A stretch of 64,000 bases of DNA from Isoetes taiwanensis (taxonomy: Eukaryota; Streptophyta; Lycopodiopsida; Isoetales; Isoetaceae), in assembly GCA_021234155.1 (NCBI GenBank), contig JAJEKV010000049.1, positions 2,571,487 to 2,635,486 on the forward strand. The letters run 5' to 3'. How positions within the stretch are numbered: the stretch's first letter is position 1; each line of letters starts with the position of its first letter. A model generated the notes under the pieces. The model worked only from the letters and a program-made list of their open reading frames with translations, was not told where the DNA came from and made no database searches. Positions 33,091 through 42,860 of this stretch are shown one piece after another. Made by a program: the position numbers and the translations under genes.

Positions 33091-33469
33091 AATCGTTCTA
33101 GAAAGGGAACTTTTTTTGATATATATGTATACAAAAATACACTTTCCAAAAAATTTTGAATATGAAATATACTTTACATGAAAGGTTTTGAATATATACT
33201 GTGTTATTATATCAGCATTATTGGTTCTGTGTACGTATTGCTTTTTTATATTATGTGTATGGTTTGCTATACTTGCAATAATTTGTATGTATATACCGTC
33301 AATAATTTAGGTGCGTATAAATAGGTATGCCTGAAATTGGCAAACCATTGGCCGGTCTCATATACGCACGGTATTATGGCACATTCTATTACGCAAGATG
33401 AACCATGCGGACCTCTGCGGGTGCCGCTTGAGCTAGAAATAGAACCGGGACTAGCTTGATGTCGTTGCT

Positions 33470-33601
33470 ATGAATCCGTCCGCTTCTATCGATCCCTTTG
33501 ATGTTGTAATCCATCTTATATGGAATCCAGAGCATGGTTTATTCATGATCGACAGGATCTCAGGACCGCCTGCAGCGCCTGTCGACGATGAATCTGATTA
33601 G
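33470..33601 (+). CDS. Short terminal open frame, unrecognised
   Basis: 44 codons from ATG to TAG, including HLIWNPEHGLFMIDRISG. The composition looks like real protein, and the preceding sequence in another frame (CGPLRVPLELEIEPG) also looks coding. It may be the last exon of the degraded unit. No family is assigned. Confidence 0.3.
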   Translation: MNPSASIDPFDVVIHLIWNPEHGLFMIDRISGPPAAPVDDESD

Positions 33602-34003
33602 TTTGTTAAGTTTATGTTCTATTATAATGTGTTAATTATGACGGTTCAAATCGCGCCACGCGCGATTTAAACCACGAAAATCTATGTTTCGTAGCAACTT
33701 GCTTGCTGTTATTTATTCGTAAAGCACGACAATTTCAAAGTTTACATTTCGTTGTCCTTGTGAATGCACGAATTTATAAGCAATTTCGTACTTTTTCTAT
33801 TGCCAACATTCTGTCATAATATGGGTCATTTGCATCGAATATTTGAATGCCTTTGCATTTCAACATAAAATGCATCTTCCTGGCCCGAAAATGAACACAG
33901 TGCAAAAGTGTGGTTAATTCAATATAATGGTCAATTAAAGGCTTATACGGCGCGATTTTGGAATAGACATAATCCCAATTTAATTGAATGATGGTTCAAT
34001 AAG
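33602..34003. other. Spacer with two GC-palindrome copies
   Basis: AT-rich sequence holding the palindrome at 33648 and a half copy at 33949. Nothing else is seen. Confidence 0.5.
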
Positions 34004-34120
34004 TGCATCATTGTCAATGCTGCCAATGTAGCATATAAAGTACGTAAACAAAATACAAATGAATGAAATAAAGAAGATGAAAATGATGGGGCAACTTCTG
34101 ATACTTGCCTCATCTTCCTT
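34004..34120. repeat. Duplicated segment shared with 35360-35400 and 39238-39340
   Basis: AATAAGTGCATCATTGTCAA through GATGAAAATGATGGGGCAAC is almost identical at 34004-34115 and 39238-39335. The end piece (AATGAATGAAATAAAGAAGA onward) also occurs at 35360-35400. These mark the edge of the segmental duplication that carries the MGSYLS genes. Confidence 0.8.
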
Positions 34121-34461
34121 TAGTCTTGTTGTTTTGTGCAGATTATTGGCTCAAGGAATCTACATGAACTGTAGCTGGCTTCATCAGTAAAATGGTTCCA
34201 GATTTTGCTGCCTTAGGAAATGCTGTTGTTCCCAGTAGCATTATCTTCATTTTGACTGCTGGACACTACATTCTCAAATTTCTTAACAGTTACTTAAATG
34301 TTGTCAATACTTAAAACTTTATTACTACTCATAGATCTTTATATTTTATTTGGATTGCACCAAATCCAAATGTTAAACTCTATATGTTGCTGACATCACT
34401 TGTCATGCAATATTTCTATTTTGTACTTATTCTCCATAATTAATGATTAAAAAGCTTCATT

Positions 34462-34466
<5 letters not shown>

Positions 34467-34492
<26 letters not shown>

Positions 34493-34493
34493 A
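34467..34493. repeat. A27 tract, possible retroposition tail
   Basis: 27 consecutive A follow CTTCATTCCCTC and are followed at once by TCAAGTGTTGAACCC, which is the start of the block shared with 14705-14793. It looks like the poly(A) end of a retroposed sequence abutting another repeat. Confidence 0.6.
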
Positions 34494-34769
34494 TCAAGTG
34501 TTGAACCCAAGCCCAAACAAAAGGGGCAAACATCATCCAAAGTGCAGGTCAAGAAATCAAAGAAGAACCTGTTGTAGAAGATCTATACTACAAAATATTC
34601 ATCTATCTGTGCCATACTATGGCTTTGGAGGTATATATAAAGGCCGAGTGGCAAGATTTCATACCGTATCATGATACCAAAGTATCATACATATAACAAA
34701 GAGATCATAGAAAAAATACTCGAAATGCATGCCTCATTTAGAAAAAGCGTACTAGTCCATACCTTGTAT

Positions 34770-35290
34770 TTATGCTGGATAAATAAGCTTTTCTCCAGTA
34801 TTGTCAATGCTACCCCTTGTGTTTTCGTTCTTTTTCTTTGTGACCGAATGCCCCATTGCTACTTGTGTGCTAATACATTCAATGGAGGTACTGTCTGAAC
34901 TCGTAGGTATATCAGTAATCCCGATAGCTACTTTGACAACTGGATTTGTGGTAATACGTGGTGGTCTGCTGACCTTGGTCTGTACACTGTTAGAAGTACT
35001 AGATGTCTGCCTCCCATATTGTTTGCTAGCACTGTTGCTGGCTGCCATACCAGCCTCTTGTAGAAATACCACGGGCTTAATGGTTTTTTCGCAGATATCA
35101 ACCATTTTACATTTGACCATGTTGATTTTCAAGTCTGCCCATGGGTCATCAGCAAGTTTCATGGTCATACCTATCAGTACTTCTCTAACCTCCAAATAGG
35201 AAATATAGGCCATTATGCTGGTTTTTAATGGTCCTTTAAGAAATCCCCTAAAGGTAACGATTTGTGCAGCAGCTGAAACATTGGGATATA
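34770..35290 (-). CDS. Unrecognised minus-strand coding-like frame
   Basis: The open frame runs from 35612 to 34770. Its C-terminal part, from about 35290, reads like real protein: AAAQIVTFRGFLKGPL, EVREVLIGMTMKLADDPWAD, then a Ser/Thr-rich tail with KVSRPPRITTNPV and charged residues. The upstream part (35290-35612) overlaps a 20-bp tandem duplication (GATTGCGTGGTCCAACCACC, 35305-35358) and the duplicated leader of the MGSYLS family, so it is probably not coding. I cannot name the family, and it may be one exon of a gene fragment carried in the segmental duplication. Confidence 0.35.
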
Positions 35291-35811
35291 GGATGTCAAG
35301 GTTATTTATCATGAACCAGATTGCGTGGTCCAACCACCAGATTGCGTGGTCCAACCACGCAATGAATGAAATAAAGAAGATGAAAATGATGGGGCAACAA
35401 GAAAGTATGTGCATTGAAAAATAGTTGTAGATATACTTATGCCTAGATTTTCCAGCTGTAGATAGTGATTTTCTTACTTTGATGCAGTCCATATCTATCT
35501 TTAAGTGCCACGTTCTTTTTATCTGTTGTTTATTTTTTCTATGATTGCATCCTTCCAAAAAGTCTACAACAATGCTCCATGTGAAATGCAGAAAAAGTTT
35601 TGTCCTTTGCAAGAAAAGAAATAAAATTATAGCTATTAGATGTCTAGATAGGCCAGAAGATACTAAAAACTAACCTATCGTTAAGGGAAAAAAAAAAAGA
35701 AAAGGAAAAAAAAGAGACAATAGGATAATGCTGAGTTAACAAAGTGTATGTGGAACTTATCGCATAAATAGACGAAGGAGTTATGAATGGAAAGCAGAAG
35801 AAGCAGGGGAT

Positions 35812-36596
35812 ATGGGTTCCTATCTTTCAGTCTACAACAACACGAGCGATGTGTATCAAGTGAAAGTTGGGCCGGATGAGGCAGCGCTATTGATTGTGAC
35901 ATAGTTCTTGGAGTGGTAGGGGCAGTGGCCGTTGTTTTGGCGACTGCAGGGTTGGGTTCAGGATTGGGGTTGTGGAAGTGTTTGGAGTGTCGACCAGCAC
36001 CCTTGCAGCCATCACCTCCCTTGCATCCAGCCTCGCTGGTTATACCGTCGCCGCAGATGCACTGGGCTTTGCCACCAGCATGACCATCTTCTTTACTGAT
36101 AAGCTCCAAAAAGAGGAGGATTTCGTAGAAATCAAACCGGGTAACTTAAGTTACTCTGCCTCTCTGCGTACTTATGTTCTCAACTGTTAAGCTATCGTTA
36201 ATAAATCTGTGTTTTGGTTGAACAGGACAAAAGCAATCGTTTGGAGCATATACCCTGTCGTTATGGAGGCAAGCTTGTTGCAGAAGGGTCCGCCCCAATC
36301 CAAGCAACTCGGAAGAGGTTCTGATTGATGAATTGTACATGCGCCCTATCTTCACAGGAGCCACAGACGGATCCACCTTGGAACATGACATGATGTATTG
36401 GATAGAGAAATGGGGCCATGAGGGTGAGACACTTGTCACCGAGAGCGACTCTACTAGAAGCGCCATCGACTATGAAGAAGCCCAACGACTAGCCAACATA
36501 TACACTACCACCATCGACTGGAAGAAAATGGCTGAGGATGCTGGCCTCCAGCGTCGAAAACTACAAGAGTCTGGTGATAACCAAGCTTCTAACTAG
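35812..36596 (+). pseudogene. MGSYLS-family gene, copy 1 (frameshifted)
   Basis: Same two-exon plan as the intact copy at 40593: exon 1 35812-36167, intron with GTACTT donor and TTGAACAG acceptor, exon 2 36226-36596. Exon 1 has lost one base at about 35899 (GATTGTGACATAG where copy 3 has GATTGTGAACATAG) and about 22 bases at about 35960 (missing the piece encoding SAALVANG), so the frame is destroyed. Exon 2 is fully open and nearly identical to copy 3, ending QESGDNQASN. It is probably a pseudogene, unless an alternative start within exon 1 is used. Confidence 0.8.
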
Positions 36597-36599
36597 CTC

Positions 36600-37960
36600 T
36601 TCTTGCATGGCCCTTATTATATAAGTTACTCCCATGCTTTTTCTTGTCCATTTCTACATATATTTCATTTTTTTCTTTCATGGGAAGGATGTACGACTAA
36701 GCTACTACTAGCTCCACCTTCCAAATAATATGAATGATTCTTCTAAACTATTTAACATCGTCCTTTCCTATGGCATTCTTCGACTTAGTCATTCTTGATT
36801 AGGGGGTCATTTGCCATAGTATCACATCTCTTTTAAGATGCGTTTTGCATTTATGAATTATTTTAGATCTTATAGGTGCACTAGGATAGAAAAAAAAAAG
36901 TCATCAATCAGGACAATAATAATGGGAAAAAATATTGAACCACGAGATTTTCACTCAACAAGTTTTGATAATTTTGGTTGGTCCTAATCAAAATATTATT
37001 CTTTCCATGAATCTAATGGTTAACAAAATATAATGAAGATACAAAGAATTTGGAAGAGAATCTGGCGAATTTAGCTGTAGGATTGAGATAAAAAATTTGG
37101 CTTCCCTTGGATTTTTTTCAAATCAGATATTCAAATTTCACTCGTCAATTTTTAGCAGGCTTGTCTAAATAGAGGTCCATGTGATAAGCCACCTCATGCA
37201 CTCTCATCTAAATTAAGCCACATTAATTAATATCATTTTGTAGATCTAAAATTAATTATTCATTAGATCTGAATAATTTCACATCAATGCTTGTGGAAAT
37301 TAGAAAAATCGAGTAACTTCCTTCTCATCTCCATCATTTGTCAGCTTTTTCCTCTTCATGGTTGCATCATCCATAGGCGATTAAAAACTCCTCCGAATTA
37401 CATTCCCCTTCTTCTTCGATCCGACCTTGGCTAAGCTTCTCTAGATGTGTCGGTAAGATAAGGCTGCCTCTACATCTTCTGCAGTCTCTGCCTGTTTTTA
37501 CTTTAATGTAATGGAGGTTGCGGGATACTATCTCCTTTAGCATTTCAAGCACTTGATGTCTCCGATCTAGAGGAAAACTTTTTAGATTTTTTTTAAGTTA
37601 GTTTTCTAAGGTTTGGGGGGGGGTCTTTTGGCGGAAAAGTTTCACGGTATTCCAAAAATCGGGCCTTGGCCTTTACCACGAAATTCAATTATGGGGACTC
37701 TCAGGTTATCCATCCTCTATTTTTGGCAGCACGGGCATGGCAATGGAAGATCTGAACTATGATTTTGGCATGGAAGACATGTCTAGAAGCAAGTTGGCAT
37801 CCGACGATAATATGTAGCATAATAACAGGGGGTTTTCTTTGTGTTTTTGTACGCTTTTTACTAAGGTTTTCCTATGATTTCGTGATGTATTCAAATGGAT
37901 GTACTAATGCGTACATCTAGAGTGCACCATTTCGAGCCATTGATTTTAGCAGAAGATTTT
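36600..37960. other. Spacer after copy 1
   Basis: The first 120 bases match the region after copy 3 (41400-41520). The rest is AT-rich, with a G8 run near 37615, and holds no supported gene. Confidence 0.5.
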
Positions 37961-37971
37961 TTTTTTCCAAT

Positions 37972-38190
37972 GGTCAACAACCAATGGCTCACAACAAAAG
38001 CCCTTTTTCAGGCGTGTGGTGCATAATGGTCAACAACCAATGGCTCACAACAAAAGCCCTTTTTTTGTGCGTGTGGTGCATAATGGTCAACAACCAATGG
38101 CTCACAACAAAAGCCCTTTTTTTTGTGCGTGTGGTGCATAATGGTCAACAACCAATGGCTCACAACAAAAGCCCTCTTTTTGTGGGCTTG
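37972..38190. repeat. 57-60 bp minisatellite, four units
   Basis: Units contain AATGGTCAACAACCAATGGC, TCACAACAAAAGCCC, a T-rich stretch of variable length and TGCGTGTGGTGCAT. They start at about 37969, 38027, 38085 and 38144, and differ mainly in the number of T (length slippage). The open frames on both strands here are products of the repeat. Confidence 0.9.
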
Positions 38191-38199
38191 AAGGGCGCA

Positions 38200-39237
38200 T
38201 GTAGTGCAGTTTCCCCGCCGGCAACACATTTCTTATCATAACTTTTGATCCAGAGCTCTGTTTGAGATGATTTTTATTGCGTTGGAAAGCTCTCTCCGAG
38301 ATCTTTTTGATGATGTATAATATGGATATGTTTGGTTAAGTTATCTATGTTAAAACAGCAATTTCTCAGCCGGGTTTGGTAGGCTTTCACATCCTACCAG
38401 CTGATTAATACAGGATTGCGCTATTGGATATTGTTTTATGGCTCATTCCGAATGAAGCTTGCAAAAAATTACCATGCATTTTTAGATTTTGATGCAGTTA
38501 TTAAGAAAATTCCAAGGCTTCTAGATCCTTGTGCTAACAAGCAGAAAAGTTTCCCACTTTGGTTTCTCACCACAAGAATCCATGGAGGCCAAAGGCTGCT
38601 GTTAAATTCCAGTTGAAAAATGTTTGTGTATGGGTGTTGCAAACTTTATGACTTTCAGAATAATGGCTCTATCTTTATGGTAACTTTTACTTATATTCTA
38701 TTTGTTTTATTGTGATGAAATTCAAAAGCTACAGGTGATGAAAGCCTCAAATGAATTCTAGTTTTCTTCTGGTTTGAATTCTAAAATTTTTGTCACACGG
38801 GGGGGGGGGGGTCCCTAAGGGGCCAAAAAAATTTTTTTGCAACACAAACCATTAACATCCAACATATAAAAATCAACCAACACATAAGAACCATTGACAT
38901 TAACAACCAACACATAACTACCATTAATTAACACAACCATTGGGTCCAACACATTTAAATTAAAATCCCCCTTAAACCCCCTTTGGTTTGGGTTCATATT
39001 CACACGGGGGGTGACATAGGGCAGCGAGAGCCCTCATAATTGTATTTTGCACGTACAAAATCAACACCATATAGTATTCCGCTTGAAATCTTATAGTATT
39101 TTGCGAATCTTGTTATACAGTATAGCAAATTTTGTACTTGCATACCCCACAAACGAGGAACTTTACATACGGTGTAGATTAAGGAATAAGGAGTGAATAA
39201 TGCAAATGAATGAAATAAAGCATATGGGACAACAAAA
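38200..39237. other. Spacer between duplication copies
   Basis: No gene supported. A G13 run at about 38800 and a G6 run at about 39005 flank low-complexity sequence built of CCAACACATAA/ACCATT variants (38850-38960). Confidence 0.45.
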
Positions 39238-39732
39238 CAATAAGTGCATCATTGTCAATGCTGCCAATGTAGCATATAAAGTACGTAAACAAAATACAAA
39301 TGAATGAAATAAAGAAGATGAAAATGATGGGGCAACAAGAAAGTATGTGCATTGAAAAATAGTTGTAGATATACTTATGCCTGGATTTTCCAGCTGTAGA
39401 TAGTGATTTTCTTACTTGGATGCAGTCCATATCTATTTTTAAGTGCCACGTTCTTTATATCTGTTGTTTATTTTTTCTATGATTGCATCCTTCCAAAATG
39501 TCTACAACAATGCTCCATGTGAAATGCAGAAAAAGTTTTGTCTTTTGCAAGAAACGAAATAAAATTATAGCTATTAGATATCTAGATAGGCCAGAAGATG
39601 CTAAAAAATAACCTATCATTAAGGGGAAAAAAAAGAGACAATAGGATAATGCTGAGTTAGCAAAATGTATGTGGAACTTATCGCATAAATAGACGAAGGA
39701 GTTATGAATGGAAAGCAGAAGAAGCAGGGGAT
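39238..39732. repeat. Duplicated upstream region of the MGSYLS family
   Basis: 39290-39732 matches 35360-35811 closely (AGATGAAAATGATGGGGCAA, GATTTTCCAGCTGTAGATAG, TAGATAGGCCAGAAGAT and so on). Promoter and leader were therefore copied with the gene. Confidence 0.8.
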
Positions 39733-40507
39733 ATGGGTTCCTATCTTTCAGTCTACAACAACACGAGCGATGTGTATCAAGTGAAAGTTGGGCCGGATGA
39801 GGCAGCTCTATTGATTGTGAACATAGTTAGGGGCAGTGGCCGCTGTTTTGACGACTGCAGGGTTGGGTTCAGGATTCTCTGCCGCATTGGTTGCTAATGG
39901 GATTGTGGAAGTGTTTGGAGTGTTGGCCAGCACCCTTGCAGCCATCACCTCCCTTGCATCCACCCTCGTTGGTTATATCGTCGCCGCAGATGCACTGGGC
40001 TTTGCCACCAACATGACCATCTTCATTATTGATAAGCTCCAACAAGAGGAGGGATTCGTAGAAATCAAACCGGGTAACTTAAGTTACTCTGCCTCTCTGC
40101 GTATTTATGTTCTCAACTGTTAAGCTATCATTAATAAATCTGTGTTTTGGTTGAACAGGACAAAAGCAATCGTTTGGACAATATACCCTGTCGTTATGGA
40201 GGCAAGCTTGTTGCAGAAGGGTCCACCCCAATCCAAGCAACTCGGAAGAGGTTCTGATTAATGAATTGTACATGCGCCCTATCTTCACAGGAGCCACAGA
40301 CAGATCCACCTTGGAACATGACATGATGTATTGGATAGAGAAATGGGGCCATGAGGGTGAGACACTTGTCACCGTGAGCGACTCTACTAGAAGCGCCATC
40401 GACTGTGAAGAAGCCCAACGACTAGCCAACATATACACTACCACCATCGACTGGAAGAAAATGGCTGAGGATGCTGGCCTCCAGCGTCGAAAACTACAGG
40501 AGTCTGG
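39733..40507 (+). pseudogene. MGSYLS-family gene, copy 2 (frameshifted, truncated)
   Basis: Exon 1 39733-40100, exon 2 from 40159. After GAACATAGTT an 11-base piece present in copy 3 (CTTGGAGTGGT) is missing, which breaks the frame. Exon 2 runs only to GAGTCTGG at 40507, where it is joined directly to the upstream region of copy 3, so the last codons and natural stop are lost. It is a pseudogene formed as the left half of an 860-bp tandem duplication. Confidence 0.85.
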
Positions 40508-40543
40508 AATGCTGAGTTAGCAAAATGTATGTGGAACTTATCG

Positions 40544-40552
40544 CATAAATAG
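40544..40552 (+). promoter_or_regulatory. TATA-like box before copy 3
   Basis: CATAAATAG lies 40 bases upstream of the start codon and is kept at the same distance in all three copies. It could be the TATA element, with a short leader; no independent support. Confidence 0.3.
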
Positions 40553-40592
40553 AGGAAGGAGTTATGAATGGAAAGCAGAAGAAGCAGGGGAT

Positions 40593-41400
40593 ATGGGTTC
40601 CTATCTTTCAGTCTACAACAACACGAGCGATGTATATCAAGTGAAAGTTGGGCCGGATGAGGCAGCTCTATTGATTGTGAACATAGTTCTTGGAGTGGTA
40701 GGGGCAGTGGCCGCTGTTTTGACGATTGCAGGGTTGGGTTCAGGATTCTCTGCCGCATTGGTTGCTAATGGGATTGTGGAAGTGTTTGGAGTGTCAACCA
40801 ACACCCTTGCAGCCATCACCTCCCTTGCATCCACCCTCGCTGGTTATACCATCGCTGCAGATGCATTGGGCTTTGCCACCAGCATCACCATCTTCATTAC
40901 TAATAAGCTCCAACAAGAGGAGGGGTTCGTAGAAATCAAACCGGGTAACTTAAGTTACTCTGCCTCTCTGCGTACTTATGTTCTCAACTGTTAAGCTATC
41001 GTTAATAAATCTGTGTTTTGGTTGAACAGAACAAAAGCAATCGTTTGGACAATATACCCTGTCGTTATGGAGGCAAGCTTGTTGCAGAAGGGTCCGCCCC
41101 AATCCAAGCAACTCGGAAGAGGTTCTGATTGATGAATTGTACATGCGCCCTATCTTCACAGGAGCCACAGACGGATCCACCTTGGAACATGACATGATGT
41201 ATTGGATAGAGAAATGGGGCCATGAGGGTGAGACACTTGTCACCGTGAGCGACTCTACTAGAAGCGCCATCGACTATGAAGAAGCCCAACGACTAGCCAA
41301 CATATACACTACCACCATCGACTGGAAGAAAATGGCTGAGGATGCTAGCCTCCAGCGTCGAAAACTACAGGAGTCTGGTGATAACCAAGCTTCTAACTAG
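40593..41400 (+). CDS. MGSYLS-family protein, copy 3 (intact, two exons)
   Basis: Exon 1 40593-40971 and exon 2 41030-41400 join in frame to 249 aa across a 58-nt intron (CTGC|GTACTT ... TTGAACAG|AA). Without splicing exon 1 stops six codons on, at LNC. The splice is supported by the joined reading, since exon 2 opens upstream of its first Met into well-formed protein (QYTLSLWRQACC). The start MGSYLS fits the N-myristoylation consensus (Gly2, Ser6). Residues 25-47 and about 53-103 are Ala/Gly/Ile/Val-rich and hydrophobic, possibly membrane-associated. The second half is polar, with YWIEKWGHEGETL and IDWKKMAEDASLQRRK. The family is unknown to me and no function is claimed. This is the only open copy of three. 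Confidence 0.65.
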
Positions 41401-41759
41401 CTCTTCTTGCATGGTCCTTATTATATAAGTTACTCCCATGCTTTTTCTTGTCATTTCTACATATATTTCATTTTTTTCTTTCATGGGAAGGATATACGAC
41501 TAAGTTACTACTAGCTGCATGCACACCCCTTGCCTCAGAGCGTTACCATACAACCATCAATTCCAATGGATATGATTATTCAGCTTCTTGTCATAATCTC
41601 ATCCATTGCTCTAGTTGGATGTTCCATTAGAGACAATGGATTTCGTACTGAAAATACCGGGGGCAAAAGCATAAAAAATAACGAGGTCTCGGTAGAACAT
41701 TAGTGGTGGCATAATGGTATCAACCCTTCTTCTTTTATATCTCCTCCTTGAAAGTTTGA
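41401..41759. other. 3' flank of copy 3
   Basis: The first 120 bases match the flank of copy 1 (TATATAAGTTACTCCCATGC), presumably 3' UTR. Nothing else is seen. Confidence 0.5.
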
Positions 41760-42110
41760 ACTTCACTAATTTGATTCCATTTTATATGCAGTCCAACGTG
41801 TCCAACACCTCCTCCTCCAACATATGCACCACGTCCACCTCCAACATATCCATCACCTCCTCCAACATATCCACCACCTCTACTTCCAGCCACACCCCCT
41901 AGTCATGCCACCCTTGCCACCCAATCCCATTATTCCTCCTAGGCCAAACACTCTACCTCCACCTAACTATGAAAATTCAAGTCTCGGATACCCAACAATT
42001 CACCTCCACCTAATTATACAATTCAATCTTAGCAGACACCAACAATTCACCTCCACCTAATTATGACAATTCAACCTAGAACATCAAACCATTACCACCA
42101 CCACCATAGC
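41760..42110 (+). pseudogene. Proline-rich (PPPTYP) fragment
   Basis: One plus frame from about 41792 reads PTCPTPPPPTYAPRPPPTYP and then SPPPTYPPPLLPATPP, like extensin or proline-rich cell-wall proteins or proline-rich tails of other genes. It ends at a stop about 41935. Further TCACCTCCACCTAATTAT pieces (SPPPNY) repeat at about 41955, 42003 and 42050 in shifting frames. No signal peptide or conserved neighbour is seen, so this is a fragment. Confidence 0.5.
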
Positions 42111-42589
42111 AAGATATATCGAACTAATACTAAGGGAGATAAGTGAACTTTATCCAGCTATATACTAAGATCAAATGAACCTATGAATACAAGGTAGTCA
42201 TTCCAATATTTTCAACTAATCTAAAGGTAGAAATGTGAAACACACTATATCCATCATCTTTTATGGTATAGGTTGACTAAAACAAGTTTTAATGAATCTT
42301 CTTTATAACAAATTAGTAAAGTTCTGGTTATTTTGGCATGATGATGTGGTGACGGGTATTTTTTGCAATCTCCATGAAATGAGTGGGAAATTTTGAGCAG
42401 AAGTTGACATGCACATGATGATGTGGCATGCTAGTGGTGACATGTCATGCCAAGTAAGCAAGACCAAATTTTTTTATATTGAAAGATGCTTTCATTCATA
42501 ATGGGTTTATGTATACAACTTAATGCTATGTGATATCAAAACCTCCACAACGTCTTGAGGACTGTGCAGAGTTAATCACATAGCAAGAT

Positions 42590-42860
42590 TAAACGTCACA
42601 TGTTGGCGCCTAGGTGGCATGTTGGAGCCCACGTGGCATTTTTGAGCTTAGGTGGTATGTTGGAGCCTAGGTTGGAGCTTAGGCTCCTAGGCTCTAACAT
42701 GCCACCTAGGCTCTAACATGTCACCTAGGCTCAAACATGCCAAGGTGGCTTCAACATGCCACGCGGTCTCGAACATGCCACCAAGGTGGCTCAGGCATGC
42801 CACCTAAGCTCAGGCATGCCACCTAGGCACTCCAAGTGGTGACATGGCATGCCAAGTAAG
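42590..42860. repeat. 19-bp minisatellite with orientation switch
   Basis: Units of the form GGCATGTTGGAGCCTAGGT run forward to about 42670 and then continue in reverse complement (ACCTAGGCTCTAACATGCC) to about 42860. The array is therefore itself folded back on the centre GGAGCTTAGGCTCC. Confidence 0.85.

Larger units (their letters stand above)
26416..33958. repeat. Dispersed 21-bp GC-rich palindrome family (about 19 copies)
   Basis: The core TCGCGCCTGGCGCGA, flanked by AAA and TTT, or a near variant, occurs at about 26416, 26471, 26526, 26568, 27067, 27132, 28616, 28678, 29907, 29998, 30030, 30096, 30127 (half), 30194, 30228, 32345, 32419, 33648 and 33949 (half). Copies at 29907-29927, 30194-30214, 30228-30248, 32345-32365 and 33648 keep both AAATC and GATTT arms or nearly so. 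I see none elsewhere in the window. The flanks differ, apart from two local duplications. Confidence 0.85.

Noticed and set aside
35290..35612. N-terminal half of the 280-codon minus frame as coding
   Set aside because: It overlaps the duplicated leader of the MGSYLS genes and a 20-bp tandem repeat, and similar sequence at 39240-39430 also gives an open frame by chance.
37972..38229. Open frame with WCIMVNNQWLTTKAL repeats
   Set aside because: It is a product of the 57-bp minisatellite; length varies by T slippage.
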